Source: Apostichopus japonicus (Eukaryota; Echinodermata; Holothuroidea; Aspidochirotida; Stichopodidae). From it: 64,000 nucleotides of DNA. Numbering within the stretch: position 1 is the first letter of the stretch; each line of letters begins with the position of its first letter. The DNA lies in assembly GCF_037975245.1 (NCBI RefSeq), contig NC_092568.1:374001-438000 (forward strand), written 5' to 3'. The translations under genes and the position numbers were made by a program. Shown here one piece after another: positions 27,365 through 39,300 of this stretch. The notes below the pieces were generated by a model. It had not been told where the DNA came from. It saw only the letters and a list, made by a program, of their open reading frames with translations, and did no database searches.

Positions 27365-30317
27365 TAGGATCTAATTAATATTTGACCGATATACTCACGT
27401 TTTACAATGTAAACCTGAGTCTGTTTTTGTGAAGATTGAGTTTTTTAATTATAACTAAGACCGGTTACAAACACATGTTTCAATGTGTGCCTATGGGAAT
27501 TATCAAAGCCTTATAAACTTGAATATTTTGTCATTAATGTGAGTCATCGTGTATTGTAAGATCAATCACTTTTGGTGTTATTCACGCTAGGGGCTTTCTC
27601 ACTTATTGTTGACATTTTGTCAGTTCTGGAAGGATTTTTCATCAATGTTTAATCAGCCTCTAAGATAACTGTGACGCAAACTCCGTAAGGGCTTCAAGCC
27701 TCTAGAGGACGGATTTTTCCGGGGGGGGGGGTTATGAGGTAGCAAATGACCACTGCATCACGGTGCTGTTTACCTACTTAAAGAGGTAACCTTTACACAT
27801 ATGCAATTGCATTTGGGTTCAATGGCACTTGCCAAAAAATATACACACACACACACATACACACAGGCCTTAATTATACTTTTGTAAACTTTGTGAGAAA
27901 TGAAAACAGCCATGCAAAATATTATGTGTTTAATTACATTTTCGAGTGTAAAAGATGTTTCATTCAAGTAGTTCTTTATATCAATGAACCCCCCCCCCCC
28001 TCCCCGCTCCATGTGCAGATTTAATATTTCAATCTAATCGTTGATTGAAATTCTCAATTCTTCTGACGTCATAACATGTAATAGAGCCAAACGTGATTAC
28101 AATACTACTTTGTCTGTCTAACAAACGTAGCGCTTCTTGAAAGCTCATAGTTTCCTTCCTCAAGTTAGTAACGTAATATGTTCTATGCTCCCTCTGTTCG
28201 CCTCCAAGTCTTTCTTTTCCTATTCGCTTTGTTATATAATTTATAATACGCTTGTCAAACATTGGTAATGTTTTGTCGACTAAATCCTCCTTTGCCATAT
28301 AGCCAATGTAACAACTCTTGTTCAAACGGTATTGGAGCCTCCCGGCCCTTATTAGTATGTAATATACAATAATATAATAATTGTGCAGACAGCATATTGA
28401 ATCAAGTAGAACTGTTTACTTAATGGCTAAGTATATGATTTGTATCCCAGTAACGTATATAGAGGTGTTATGGTATCATGAATATATAAGCATGTTTCTG
28501 CTCATTTCGTAACCGCCATTCACCCACACAGTCTAAGCCAGTGAGATTCAACAAGAGTCATAGCTTGTCCTTAAATGTAAATTTTTACATATTTTTTTTA
28601 CACATCTGCTTTTGGTTCCATTCCACTGAGTACCACATTATGCCACTGTAGTTCCACTCCAAATCCAATGTTGGTCCCTGCCACTCTTGTCACGCCATTC
28701 TATATCGATGCCACTTTACCATCCACGCCCAATGCCAACTCACGTCCCCAGTCCATCTCACGCTAAACCGCCACGCCACGCTATCCCACCTCACACTATT
28801 TCGTGCCACCACCGTAACCCACTCAAAATCACCCACGTCATAATTCGGGGCACAATAAAACAGTAAACATTATGACGTCATCGTTATCATCATCAGCTTT
28901 AACAACAACAGTTGCATGTTTGAAACATTATGCTAGTAATACTTTTCATGTCATGAAAAAAAGTACATTTCTTATGTTTTCTTCAGTAGGATCCCATGTA
29001 TGATTATTGGATATTCCAGCTGTGTTCACATTTCAGTTTTATCAATGGGAATTATATATATTTCCTTCCTATTCTGAGGTCTGCTCCACCCACCCGCCCC
29101 CCCCCACCTGCCACTATCTAAAATAATGTGCAAATAGTATCTCCCTACAAGCATGCATGTGAACCTCTTACGAATTTCTACTTCCGTATAGGCCTACTGA
29201 CACCTTTTTGGATTTGTCACGTTTATACATTCCCTCCCAGCAGACGACACTAGAAGGATCCGAGTACTAGTACAAGCACAGACGTGTTGACGTACTGTCG
29301 CGAATATCCGCACACATAGGCATATAATGTGGTTAGCAGCAGGCCAATTAACGGATTCAATGTTTATACAAACAATCACATGTGACGAATTTTGATCAGT
29401 GGAATTATTTATCGTAAAGGAATAAAAACACCGAAACCAGACAATAGTTATAATGTAAGTTAATGATTCTATTGTTTTATATTTCTCTTAAAATGCATTG
29501 TTTTGTATAGCGTAATTACAATAGTATTGGGATGTTATATGTTAAAGTTTTGAGGTTGTAGTAAGAGGTGATTCTCTAATATGTTTTTTACTGTAGTCTG
29601 GTATGTAGCGATGTGCACTCACGCGTGACAGTAATAAATACACTGTGTCATACCATTCATTCCAGGATAAATAGATACAGCTGTTATTTATGATGATACA
29701 AATCCGGTGTTAATTTATTTTCAAATAAGCTCTTCTCGTGAAACTATCAGAAAATGTAACATAAAGCACCATAGAGAAATATATATATATATATCGATGT
29801 GTTGGTTGCCTAGTGTGGTGACCTGCAGTGCGTTTGTCAGTGATTATATATAGAGTTAACTGCATTAGATCTCGAAGTAATGGGATATCGTGCGGACCAG
29901 ATCAGGGTGTGGAATTTTGCTTAAAGCAGCCGGTCGTGTTTGCTATGTGTTTAATTAAGAACACCTCCATCCTACAACACGTGAATGCGCACGATACTAA
30001 TAGTTTGTATAGTAGTCACGACAGATGCGATAGAGAGAAATTATTTTGCCTTTGAAAAGAGAAATGGATAAAAGAACATCATCATTATGCAGATATCGGG
30101 TATACCTGCCCATAGTAACGTGTTGGAATGATTTGCATATTAGGGTTCAGGAAAGAATGGCTGTCTGTGTCATTTCACTGATGCTATCAAGCAGATTATC
30201 AGCTGCGATTGCACATTTTTGGGGGTGGTCTGAAGGAAATGAAATGCATGCATTACGTCATAGCATATATACATAACATTACGTCATCAATAAGGAAAGT
30301 TAAATATGACAATGTAC

Positions 30318-30318
<1 letters not shown>
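27365..30318. other. Gene-free stretch
   Basis: Mostly AT-rich unique DNA. The - strand frame at 28029-28325 (98 codons, no recognisable domain) is the longest non-repetitive one. A short (CA)n lies at 27843-27865. No supportable gene. Confidence 0.45.
28600..28830. repeat. Degenerate GCCAC/CCACT pentamer satellite
   Basis: A run of CCACT, GCCAC, CCATT and CACGC words at about five-base spacing, C-rich on the + strand and G-poor. It looks like a decayed pentanucleotide array. Confidence 0.6.

Positions 30319-30319
<1 letters not shown>

Positions 30320-30357
<38 letters not shown>
30320..30357. repeat. (TA)n array
   Basis: About 19 perfect TA units. Confidence 0.97.
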
Positions 30358-30358
<1 letters not shown>

Positions 30359-30621
30359 TATATTATCAAGCATGAAAAGAAACAGACCGCAATAAGGTTT
30401 GGCTGTGATAATGCAAACGTTTGCTATGCATATGCTTATAACCTAAATAGAAGGTCTTTAATTAGATTTGAACTAATGGAGATATATTTAAGATTCTTAA
30501 AATATCGTGCAGGCCCTAATTCACACGTTCCATTTTCGCTACGAAAGAGAATGGTTCGAAAATATGTATTGTACAATATATGGCAGTTATTGTGTTCTAT
30601 CATACATGTATGTAGCTGTCA

Positions 30622-30638
30622 AACACACACACACACAT

Positions 30639-30730
<92 letters not shown>

Positions 30731-30757
30731 GTGTGTGCGTCTGTGTGTGTGTGTGCA
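30622..30757. repeat. (CA)n-(TA)n-(TG)n self-complementary microsatellite
   Basis: (CA)n at 30622-30648, then about 80 bases of TA, then a TGTGTG run to 30757. The CA and TG flanks are complementary, so the whole block can fold as one hairpin. The open frames crossing it are artefacts. Confidence 0.95.
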
Positions 30758-31395
30758 TTCCTTCATTTGGCAAATCCATACGTTATTACTCGAGCCCCTA
30801 TATCCATCCGCTTTTTATAGCAAAATAAAGTGTGGAAGCTGGATACTGGAAGTAATTATATTATTTAAATGCAATACATATCTTTTCCAGCACCAGCTGC
30901 AACATCATCAACACATCGCTACTATTACACTCTTCCATATACTCCTTGCATAATATATGAAAGACCCGCATTTCTGGCGAGTGACAGTTTTGGAGTTACA
31001 GCATTGCTTCAAGTACCGGCAATAGCATGAGTAAAGAAATAAATTATACTAATATACTGGAAAACCTTCTTATAGTTTGTAACGCCGTCCGTGTTTAATT
31101 ATATAGAAAACTGACAATGCATATAGGAGATTCTTTTAAGTATAATTGTTAATTTGCTTTTAAAGGAGAGGAACTGAATCGTAAGTTCAAAATTGGGACG
31201 TTGTGGCCAAAAAGACAGGGACTGGGGCCAAACAGGAACTCAACATCACCGTTAGTCCGTACTTGTGAGGGGATCATTTGTACGCACGCCCAGTTCAACT
31301 TGTTCAATCGTGGCATAGCTCTCCATAAATAGCTAGAAATAAATCTGATCGCCATTTCATGGCAAGATAACCGTGATACAAACTCGTGAGTAATC

Positions 31396-31581
31396 ATCGC
31401 TTCTCGGCCTTTTGGCTAAGATCATGTATAGTATCTGTTCCCTTTCGAGGGGAATGGTGATGCACACTTGACGATGATCACACAGTCACAGTCCCGATGC
31501 AAGGGACTGGGCTTGAGAGCGGATCAGTCGTTCGGTAGTTTGGTTTTCGTGCCCAGGTTCTTTCCTGGTCGACTTTTTCTT
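31396..31581 (+). mobile_element. U2 snRNA-headed SINE-like element, copy 1
   Basis: The first 45 bases (31396-31440) match the 5' end of U2 snRNA at about 43 positions: ATCGCTTCTCGGCCTTTTGG, then CTAAGATCA and AGTATCTGTTC. After that the sequence departs completely from U2: no Sm site ATTTTTGG and no 3' stem-loops. The remaining ~140 bases instead align with the second copy at 55724 (GATGATCACACAGTCACAG, GGGACTGGG.TTGAGAG.GGATCA, TTGGTTTTC..GCCCA.GTTCT). A shared head and shared non-U2 body at two loci indicates a dispersed retroposon family with an snRNA head, not a U2 gene. Target duplications are not clear. Confidence 0.75.
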
Positions 31582-32289
31582 AAAGGGTAGTAGTCATCGA
31601 ACTGCATAGTTTAGACCTGCATCTTCAAATATATGACGTCTGAATCACTTGTTAATACAAACGCTATGTGCTCCTTTAATAATTCCAACCAAGTTAGGTT
31701 CATATATGGTCGTATTGGAGGGATGTAAGGTATTAGTGTAACGAAAAAAAATACAACAATTTTGAGACACATTTTGAGGCCCTGTCACGCAGTTCGTTGA
31801 TACTCATGCATGGTATGGAACGGGAGAAAATGTTACAAAACTATCTACGAAATTCTATTTTTATCATCCAATTAAAGTTATATAATAATGTACTCAATCA
31901 TACTAAACCATTAGTTTGTCAATGTTGTACCCCTGGAGTGTCGCTCATCTTGCCGGTTGCAGGTGTAAAAGTTTGTTTATTGTCACCATATGCCGGTAAT
32001 ATTTCATGAGGCTTTAGAGCGTGTTGTAGAATTGTTAATAATGTACATTAACTCCCCTATACGCCTCTTCACGCATTGTCGGAGTAAACTTCACTTGATC
32101 TTATCAAATCAAATGTAGGCCTACACTAAACAAGCAGTTTAAAAAGAAAATACGTTGGTACGTTGCGATGGATTTCTTCTTCAGTATCCTAATTGGCGAG
32201 ATGAAATTTTATAGTGAAGGTGCCGAGGGGGACACCCAGTGGTTCTGTATATAAAAGAAATAGTTAGAAATGTTGGTTGTTCCCTGCAG

Positions 32290-32291
<2 letters not shown>
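31582..32291. other. Gene-free stretch
   Basis: AT-rich unique DNA with no recognisable feature. Confidence 0.45.

Positions 32292-32383
<92 letters not shown>
32292..32383. repeat. (TA)n array flanking hammerhead unit 3
   Basis: About 90 bases of alternating TA with one TGTATA interruption. Confidence 0.97.
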
Positions 32384-32450
32384 ATTAGAGAAAACCAGAG
32401 AAATAAGATATGACTCATAATTGACAAATAAGGAGTAAGTTTTAGAAAAT

Positions 32451-32493
32451 ATATTGGAATTTTCGGTCCCCCTGGGACCTTCGTCAGCAATAC
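32451..32493 (-). ncRNA. Hammerhead ribozyme-like motif 3 (type I)
   Basis: On the - strand: stem I strand GTATTG, core CTGACGA, one extra A, stem II GGTCCC/GGGACC with AGG loop, core GAAA, then ATTC and CAATAT. CAATAT pairs with GTATTG (six pairs, one G-U), and the predicted cleavage is between C (32457) and C (32456) after a UUC triplet. Stem III would be only AAUU, palindromic without a loop, so cleavage would need a dimer, as described for Penelope-like element hammerheads. The unpaired A before stem II is a deviation from the canonical core. The unit is bounded by (TA)n on both sides. Confidence 0.6.
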
Positions 32494-32627
32494 TTGGCAG
32501 TCGAATGAGAAGTACAAAATGTGACACAATGAAAGTATGACGCTAGATAAGTGTAAGTTGCAATGATGGAATTAAAACCAAATAAACCATGACTATACAG
32601 GAAGCGGATTAAGGAGCAAAGAACGTT

Positions 32628-32630
<3 letters not shown>

Positions 32631-32669
<39 letters not shown>
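32631..32669. repeat. (TA)n array flanking hammerhead unit 3
   Basis: About 19 TA units; the 247-bp hammerhead unit lies between this array and the one ending at 32383. Confidence 0.97.
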
Positions 32670-32671
<2 letters not shown>

Positions 32672-33206
32672 AACTATAACGACTTTAACTAGTAAGCTTT
32701 ACGTTTATGAAAAACAATGTCTGTAATGACTTTGATGGAAGGTAAAATATATTTTCGTAAAATGTTTCCCTTGAGGAATGAGTTAGTCGCCATCCTGTCG
32801 AAGTCCACGCTAAGGATTGAACTTTTGGCGTCAAGCACCAACAATTCATCTTCCATGCAAATATAGTGCAACTGTTCGTTCTGTTGCTATACATACAGGC
32901 TATCCTACGCGCGTTTCGCAGGTCGCAATGAAATTTGCAAAGGAAATGGTCATTTTATTATTGGTTCTTATGCAAAACCCACTGCCCGCAAAACAACGGT
33001 GAGGCAAATTTGCGCTCCACTCACTTTCATAAATAGAAGAATTCGCTACGCATGATGAAACATGTACTTTTGACAGATGTTGTATATTTTACCATTGCAA
33101 ACTGTATTGGTAAACAACCTATAAACCCTGTGCCGTATACTTCCGTTCATTAATACTATTATGTATGATATAAAGAAGTTAAGTAATTACGTATGAACGC
33201 TAAAGT
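32670..33206. other. Gene-free stretch
   Basis: No recognisable feature between the (TA)n array and the 41-bp satellite. Confidence 0.45.
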
Positions 33207-33870
33207 AGCATATTGCTGTATATGTCCATTCTCATCATATATACAGTAGCATATTGCTGTATATGTTCATTCTCATCATATATACAGTAGTATTTTGCTA
33301 TATATGTCCATTCCAATCATATATATATATATATATATATATACACAGTAGCATATTGCTGTATATGTCCATTCCAATCATATATACAGTAGCATATTGC
33401 TGTATATGTCCATTCTCATCATATATACAGTAGCATATTGCTGTATATGTCTATTCTCATCATATATACAGTAGAATATTGTTGTATATGTCCATTCCAA
33501 TCATATATACAGTATAGCATATTGCTGTATATGTCCATTCTAATCAAATATACAGTAGCATATTGCTGTATATGTCCATTCCAATCATATATACAGTAGC
33601 ATATTACTGTATTTGTCCATTCTCATCATATATACAGTAGCATATTGTTGTATATGTCCATTCCAATCATATATACAGTATAGCATATTGCTGTATATGT
33701 CCATTCTCATCATATGTACAGTAGCATATTGCTGTATATGTCCATTCTCATCATATATACAGTAGCATATTGCTGTATATGTCCATTCTCATCATATATA
33801 CAGTATCATATTACTGTGTATGTCCATTCTAATAATTTATACAGTAGCATATTGCTGTACATCATATACA
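33207..33870. repeat. 41-bp satellite, about 16 units
   Basis: Unit contains AGTAGCATATTGCTGTATAT and GTCCATTCTCATCATATATA. Sixteen copies with low divergence; one carries an expanded (AT)n at 33319-33344, and two carry a GTATAGCAT variant. The apparent ORF over it is repeat-derived. Confidence 0.96.
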
Positions 33871-35089
33871 CTAGCAGACTAGGGCTTCTTTTAGTTATCC
33901 TGTTTTCTTACTTGTTTGTGTTTTATCCCTACAAAGCTATTACAATATTTTTACCAGGGGGAGGCGGCGGGGGAGGGGGGGGGGGTTGGCAGTCAGGAGG
34001 GAATGTGTCTCCCAGGTTAAAATGGTACCTTTTCTCGTGTTTGAAAGTAAAATGTGCCCTTTCGTTAATTTTTAATGTTCCCTTTTGTTGAACAAATGAT
34101 ATACAATTGTAATTAAATACCGTAATAGATGGCACGGAATGAACAGTTCTTCTTAAAGATGATTGTTCAAACTTCCATACGCTGGTATGTGCATTGACAC
34201 GGGGGGGGGGGGGGGCAGGGGCCATGGTCCCACCTTCCATCAGCAGTCGGGGGAATTTTTACATACACCTGGAGAATATTTAAATCTCGCTGAGCGAACT
34301 CTCCCATTTTCAACCTCATACAAAACATTCAAGAGTATTTGTTAGTTCCACCTTGCATTCAGACCTAATTAAAGACATTAATTACAGCCGAAGTATGTCT
34401 CAGGATGCAGTATTTGTTGCTTAAACGTCATTTAGTTCATGGGGGGGGGGGGAGGAAACCCTGGCCCTTTTCTAAAATTCTTAATTCGCCTCTGCCCCTC
34501 CTATAATTTTTCCTTTCCACATACCTAAATTCGGCTTGCATGGGGTGTGGGGGGGGGGGGGATTTACAGTTTGACCTCTCACCTTTGACTCCTGTGCACA
34601 GCCCTGCAAATACTCCTTTGCACTATATGTTATCAATCTATGTGGGTTTTTTATTCAATTACACAAAGTTTATCGAGTAGCTTAGATAACACAGTTTGGT
34701 CTACTAATTTCTCATCATGTATTGTTTATACTAAACGTTCACCCCACAATTTTATATTTGTAAACGCTTTTGAAATATTGAGGAAAGAAAATTAGTATTT
34801 TATTCGTTGTTGTCATTTTTTCGCCATGTATATTTCCTTTGAAGTCTTCTCCAACTGCTACCTATTTGTAAACGCATGAAAATGTTTATACCGATGCTAA
34901 CGTCACCAAAAGGAAATGGATCAACCAACGATGTCATTTCCTTTTGTTTTCCAAAAATCACAACCGTCACCGGATTTTAACCTATTATGCATACAATAAA
35001 CTTGTTGTCGTTTTAAGTGTCAATCTACATGCAACATTCAATGTGACAGGTGGAAACATTAAAGGGAGAGAGAGAGAGTAGTCATGTCA
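33871..35089. other. Gene-free stretch with several poly-G tracts
   Basis: Poly-G runs of 9-14 bases at about 33972, 34201, 34441 and 34549, each beside C-poor purine-rich sequence as at the inner edges of the hAT-like elements elsewhere in this window. No termini or TSDs could be paired. No gene. Confidence 0.45.
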
Positions 35090-35900
35090 CGTAGTAATGT
35101 TGTAGTAACTTATTGTAATTTAACTACCGTGATTAATGTAGTAATATTAATAATAACATTAAAATGATTACTGTACAGTAATACTTTTACAATGCATTCG
35201 TGCAAATACTATAACAGTAACAGTTTTTACTGTAGTTTACTAATACTGATTACTGTAGTATTACTACAGTAAACTGATTTCTGCAGTACTATAACTAACA
35301 TTAAACTGTATACTGTAGTAATACTTATAGTACAATTATTGCTGTAGCAATGCTAAATTGCATTTGTGCAAATACAAACAGTATCTTTTTTTACTGTAGT
35401 TTATTAACACTCATGATTACTGTAGTATTACTAACAGTAAACTGATGACTGTAGTTTAACTATCATTAAACTGTAAACTGTAGTAATACTAATAGTACAA
35501 TTATTGCTGTAGCAATGCTAAATTGCATTTGTGCAAATACAAACAGTATCTTTTTTTACTGTAGTTTATTAACACTCATGATTACTGTAGTATTACTAAC
35601 AGTAAACTGATTACTGCAGTACTATAACTAACATTAAACTGTATACTGTAGTAATACTAATAGTACAATTATTGCTGTAGCAATGCTAAATTGCATTTGT
35701 AGAAATAATAACAGTAACAATTTTTACTATGTAGTTTATTAACACTGTTTACTAAAGATTATACATAACAGTAAACTGAGTAAAATTGTTTACTGTACTT
35801 TATATGACTAACATTCAACTGATAAAACTGATTATTGAATATTATGCATAACAGTAAACTGATAACTGTAGTTCCCTAACATTAAAAATGATTATTACAT
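35090..35900. repeat. ~165-bp tandem repeat rich in TACTGTAGTAATACT
   Basis: The block ATTGCTGTAGCAATGCTAAA recurs at 35339, 35502 and 35668, with flanking TTTACTGTAGTTTATTAACA and ATTACTGTAGTATTACTA. About four units with decaying edges; each contains short palindromes (TACTGTAGTA). Confidence 0.9.
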
Positions 35901-35915
35901 CAAACTGATAGCCGT

Positions 35916-36320
35916 AGTAAAGTGACTCGGTTCCAGTAAAGTGACTCGATTCAATAAAGTGACTCGATTCCTTGAAAGTGACTCGATCCCAGTATAGGGA
36001 CTCGGTTCTAGTAAAGTGACTCGGTTTTTAATAAAGTGACTCGATTCCTTGAAAGTGACTCGATCCCAGTATAGGGACTCGGTTCTAGTAAAGTGACTCG
36101 GTTTTTAATAAAGTGACTCGATTCCAGTAAAGGGAATCGATTCCAAGCAAGTGACTCGATTCCAAGAAAGTGACTCGGTTCCTATAAAGTGACTCGAATC
36201 CAATAAAGTGACTCGATTTTAATAAAGTGACTCGATTCCAGTAAAGGGACTCGATTCCAAGCAAGTGACTCGATTCCAAGAAAGTGACTCGCTTCCAGTA
36301 TAGTGACTCGATCCAGTAAA
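35916..36320. repeat. 19-20-bp satellite (AGTGACTCGATTCCAGTAA)
   Basis: About 20 imperfect copies of GTGACTCGATTCCAGTAAA. A higher-order 91-bp block is duplicated around 35950-36110. It immediately follows the 165-bp array; the two may share an origin in repeated AGTAAA words. Confidence 0.95.
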
Positions 36321-39300
36321 TATTATTGGCAACGATTCTACTTGATATTGAACATGTAGCGACTCGTTACAACTATGTATCATCATATATTTAGTTCATA
36401 TTTTTTATAAGAACTTAACATGTATTCCAACAACTTAACATGCTTTATAGAGATTGAAGCTCGCAGAAAGCACCTTATGCAAGTCTAACGTCCTAATGGC
36501 GAGACGAGAAGACGAGACGATATGCACCCATTAAAGTCTTATGCATTATGGGTATTTAAGTAAACCGAAGACTAAAAGTGGCTTGAATGAAGAGGCATTT
36601 ACATATTCCGTTGAGAGGAAGTTATTAAAAAGAACATGAAGTCTCTTTCTCGGGTTGATTCTTGCAACCTGTTTAAATGTCACCACTCCTTACTTATATA
36701 TACTGTAGAAGACCTGAAGGCAAATATCAGAAATCCTTTGAACTTTTCTCTAGAGAAAAGAGAAAGGAATGGAGGGATTCATATTAAATTATAAAAAGAA
36801 AGTTCTAGAAAGAAATTCGCTTTAGGGTACATATAGGCCAACCTGTTATTAAGAGCAATGCATATCATACGAAATTCAACCCTTTTAGACTTTTGTTATT
36901 AGAAAAATAGTGTATGGTTTCTTTTTTATTACCAACCCTAATCCGATGTGACAAAAATGATAATTTGTCTTGCTTTTTTTCAAAATTGAGGTGATCAACT
37001 TGGGAAATCCATCGATTACGTGGTCAATTATAGGATATGTTCGTAGCCAAGGATATATATTAAAAGATTGTAATAAGCATATGGTAGCGGGTTTATAAAG
37101 CAGTTGTTATCGTAATTTAAGACGATTGTTTTAGTGGAATTTTCTACATTAATCGATCATACTAAAATCATTCCAACAATGCAATTCGTTAAAGTTGACT
37201 CGTTGTCAAGCATTACCTTTCAATACTGAAGAGAAAATCACAAATTTGCAAGGAATTGTTTTTTTAACGTGTGTTGAAGTACAAATATACCAAATGTCTA
37301 AGCAGCGAAGATTAGAACCATATTTTATGCAATGATGAATAATTATTCTGGCTACTTCAAATTGATTTGTGTTTAATATTACACCTCTATATGCACATGC
37401 GTTATCTTGGAGGAAGCACTAAATCAGTGTACTTATTGCAATCCACCGTCGCTGCTATTCATATTCAAGTTGAATATTCAATGAAAAGTTCATGGGAGTA
37501 TACTTGTAACAACTAGGCCTAGGCCTATTTATATCTTATCAAACCTGTATGGATTCTCCATCATTATTAAAGTATCTCATAGTTTCAGTTTCAACTTTCA
37601 ATCAAGCAAGCGATATCAGAGATCTAATAAACCAGTTTTGATAATCGTACTTTGTCGTCTATAAGTTAAGACCTCTCAATCTGTAAACACAATATCCTAT
37701 ATACCGTTTAAAGTATTCATTACAGATTCATCTTACGTAGATAGAGTAATATCACCCACAGTAATCCACTTCAGGATATTGTAACTGATTTAGCAGAGCA
37801 TGCACGGGTCAACGGTTTACCATGAAGGAGGACTTGCAGGACAAACAACTTATAAACTCAACTGGGTCAGCTGGATCAACGAGGTTTAGAGTGGGGTGGG
37901 GGTGAGACTGACTACCGCAATTGTGATGATTTTCAAGGTATTGTCTAACCGATAACAATGAATGTCAAAAAGGTTGATGAATTCATATAAACGCATGCAT
38001 AGTTAATATTTATTTTGATGAATGTTTATAATTAACACTTTTATTAGCCCAGGTTTGGTACTCCCATTCAAGCCAAAACTTAATAATCAATAAATATGCA
38101 AATCTGATTGCTTAAATTCTTTTCCCAAAGCATCATCATGTTTTCTTGTTTTATTTAAAATACTGTGAAAGGCGAAATCTTGCTCAAAGTAATTAAAAAA
38201 AAATTGCCTTTAATGTTCTAGAATAACAATCATTTTGTTTCAACTCTTGCTAATCAGATAACCCTAATAAAACTACATCCTTGCCAAAAAGAGAAGAAAA
38301 AAGGGAATGTCTCGATATCACTGAGAGCATTCTTGATTGATATTTCATCTTCTTATAACCAGCCGTGATATTCTATCTTTCCCTTCTGCTATCTTCGCCT
38401 TCATTTTGATTTGTCGTCAGTATACTCGATGTCTGGATTCAACTTGTACAAGTCTGGAAAGCGTACTCCAAATTACTTTCATGAAAGCAAGTCCTACGTA
38501 TAGCAATTGTATTGTACATGCAGTTTTTTTTTTGTACTTAAAGCAGTTGCCAATAGTTGGTCCCCAATTCCCCGTAAGTTATACCAAATTAAATGATATT
38601 TATAATTGCAATTACATGAAGACACCGTCTGAACAATTTCACTCAAAGACAATGGAAACTTGTAAAATAATTCCGTTCGATTTAAAAAAAAAATCGCCTT
38701 CTAGACTTTTTTTTTTGTCTCAAGGTTTATTTTTATCTTTATCAATAAGGTTTATTTTTTATCTTATCAATAACGTGTTACAAGGCAAATCAGAATTTTA
38801 ATTCCTTCAAATTAAGCATTTTTTTTCCCATTCATTATCTGAAAGATGCAAACATGAAATATTCAACTCATGAACAGAATTGTTAATGTTAACTTTTGCA
38901 AAAATCATTAAAGAAAAACTCCTTTAAGTTCTTTCATCAAACCTGTTTTTCTTTAATCAAGGCTATGTAAAGAGGCCCTGGGAAGAATTCCCGGCGAATT
39001 CCTGTCACACGACAGTTTCTGCATTATTCATAAGAATCTTTTTGGGTTTATTTCTTCTTCAAATGTTATTATTTTCGTTTATATTGAGGAAATCATGTAC
39101 CATATGTGAAGTATGTACAAAGATGTTTTCTCGAATACTTAGGATTAGACTAACATAAATAAACAATAATTGTTCTTTTTATAATAAAGGTAGGAAACAG
39201 CAAATAAAACAAAACGGCAGATCAAACAAAATAGGGCAATTATTAAATGTTCTTCTAACCTCCTTAAAGTCTAAATTCTAGACGTTTCTTTATCTAGATA

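Noticed and set aside
30209-30953. 203- and 148-codon frames with IYIYIY runs
   Set aside because: They are produced by (TA)n and (CA)n arrays; no conserved sequence on either side.
31396-31440. Functional U2 snRNA gene
   Set aside because: Only the first ~45 bases match U2; the Sm site and 3' stem-loops are missing, and the rest matches a second dispersed copy instead.
38337-38801. 154-codon frame
   Set aside because: Longest frame in its region, but AT-rich composition, no recognisable domain and no splice or start context.
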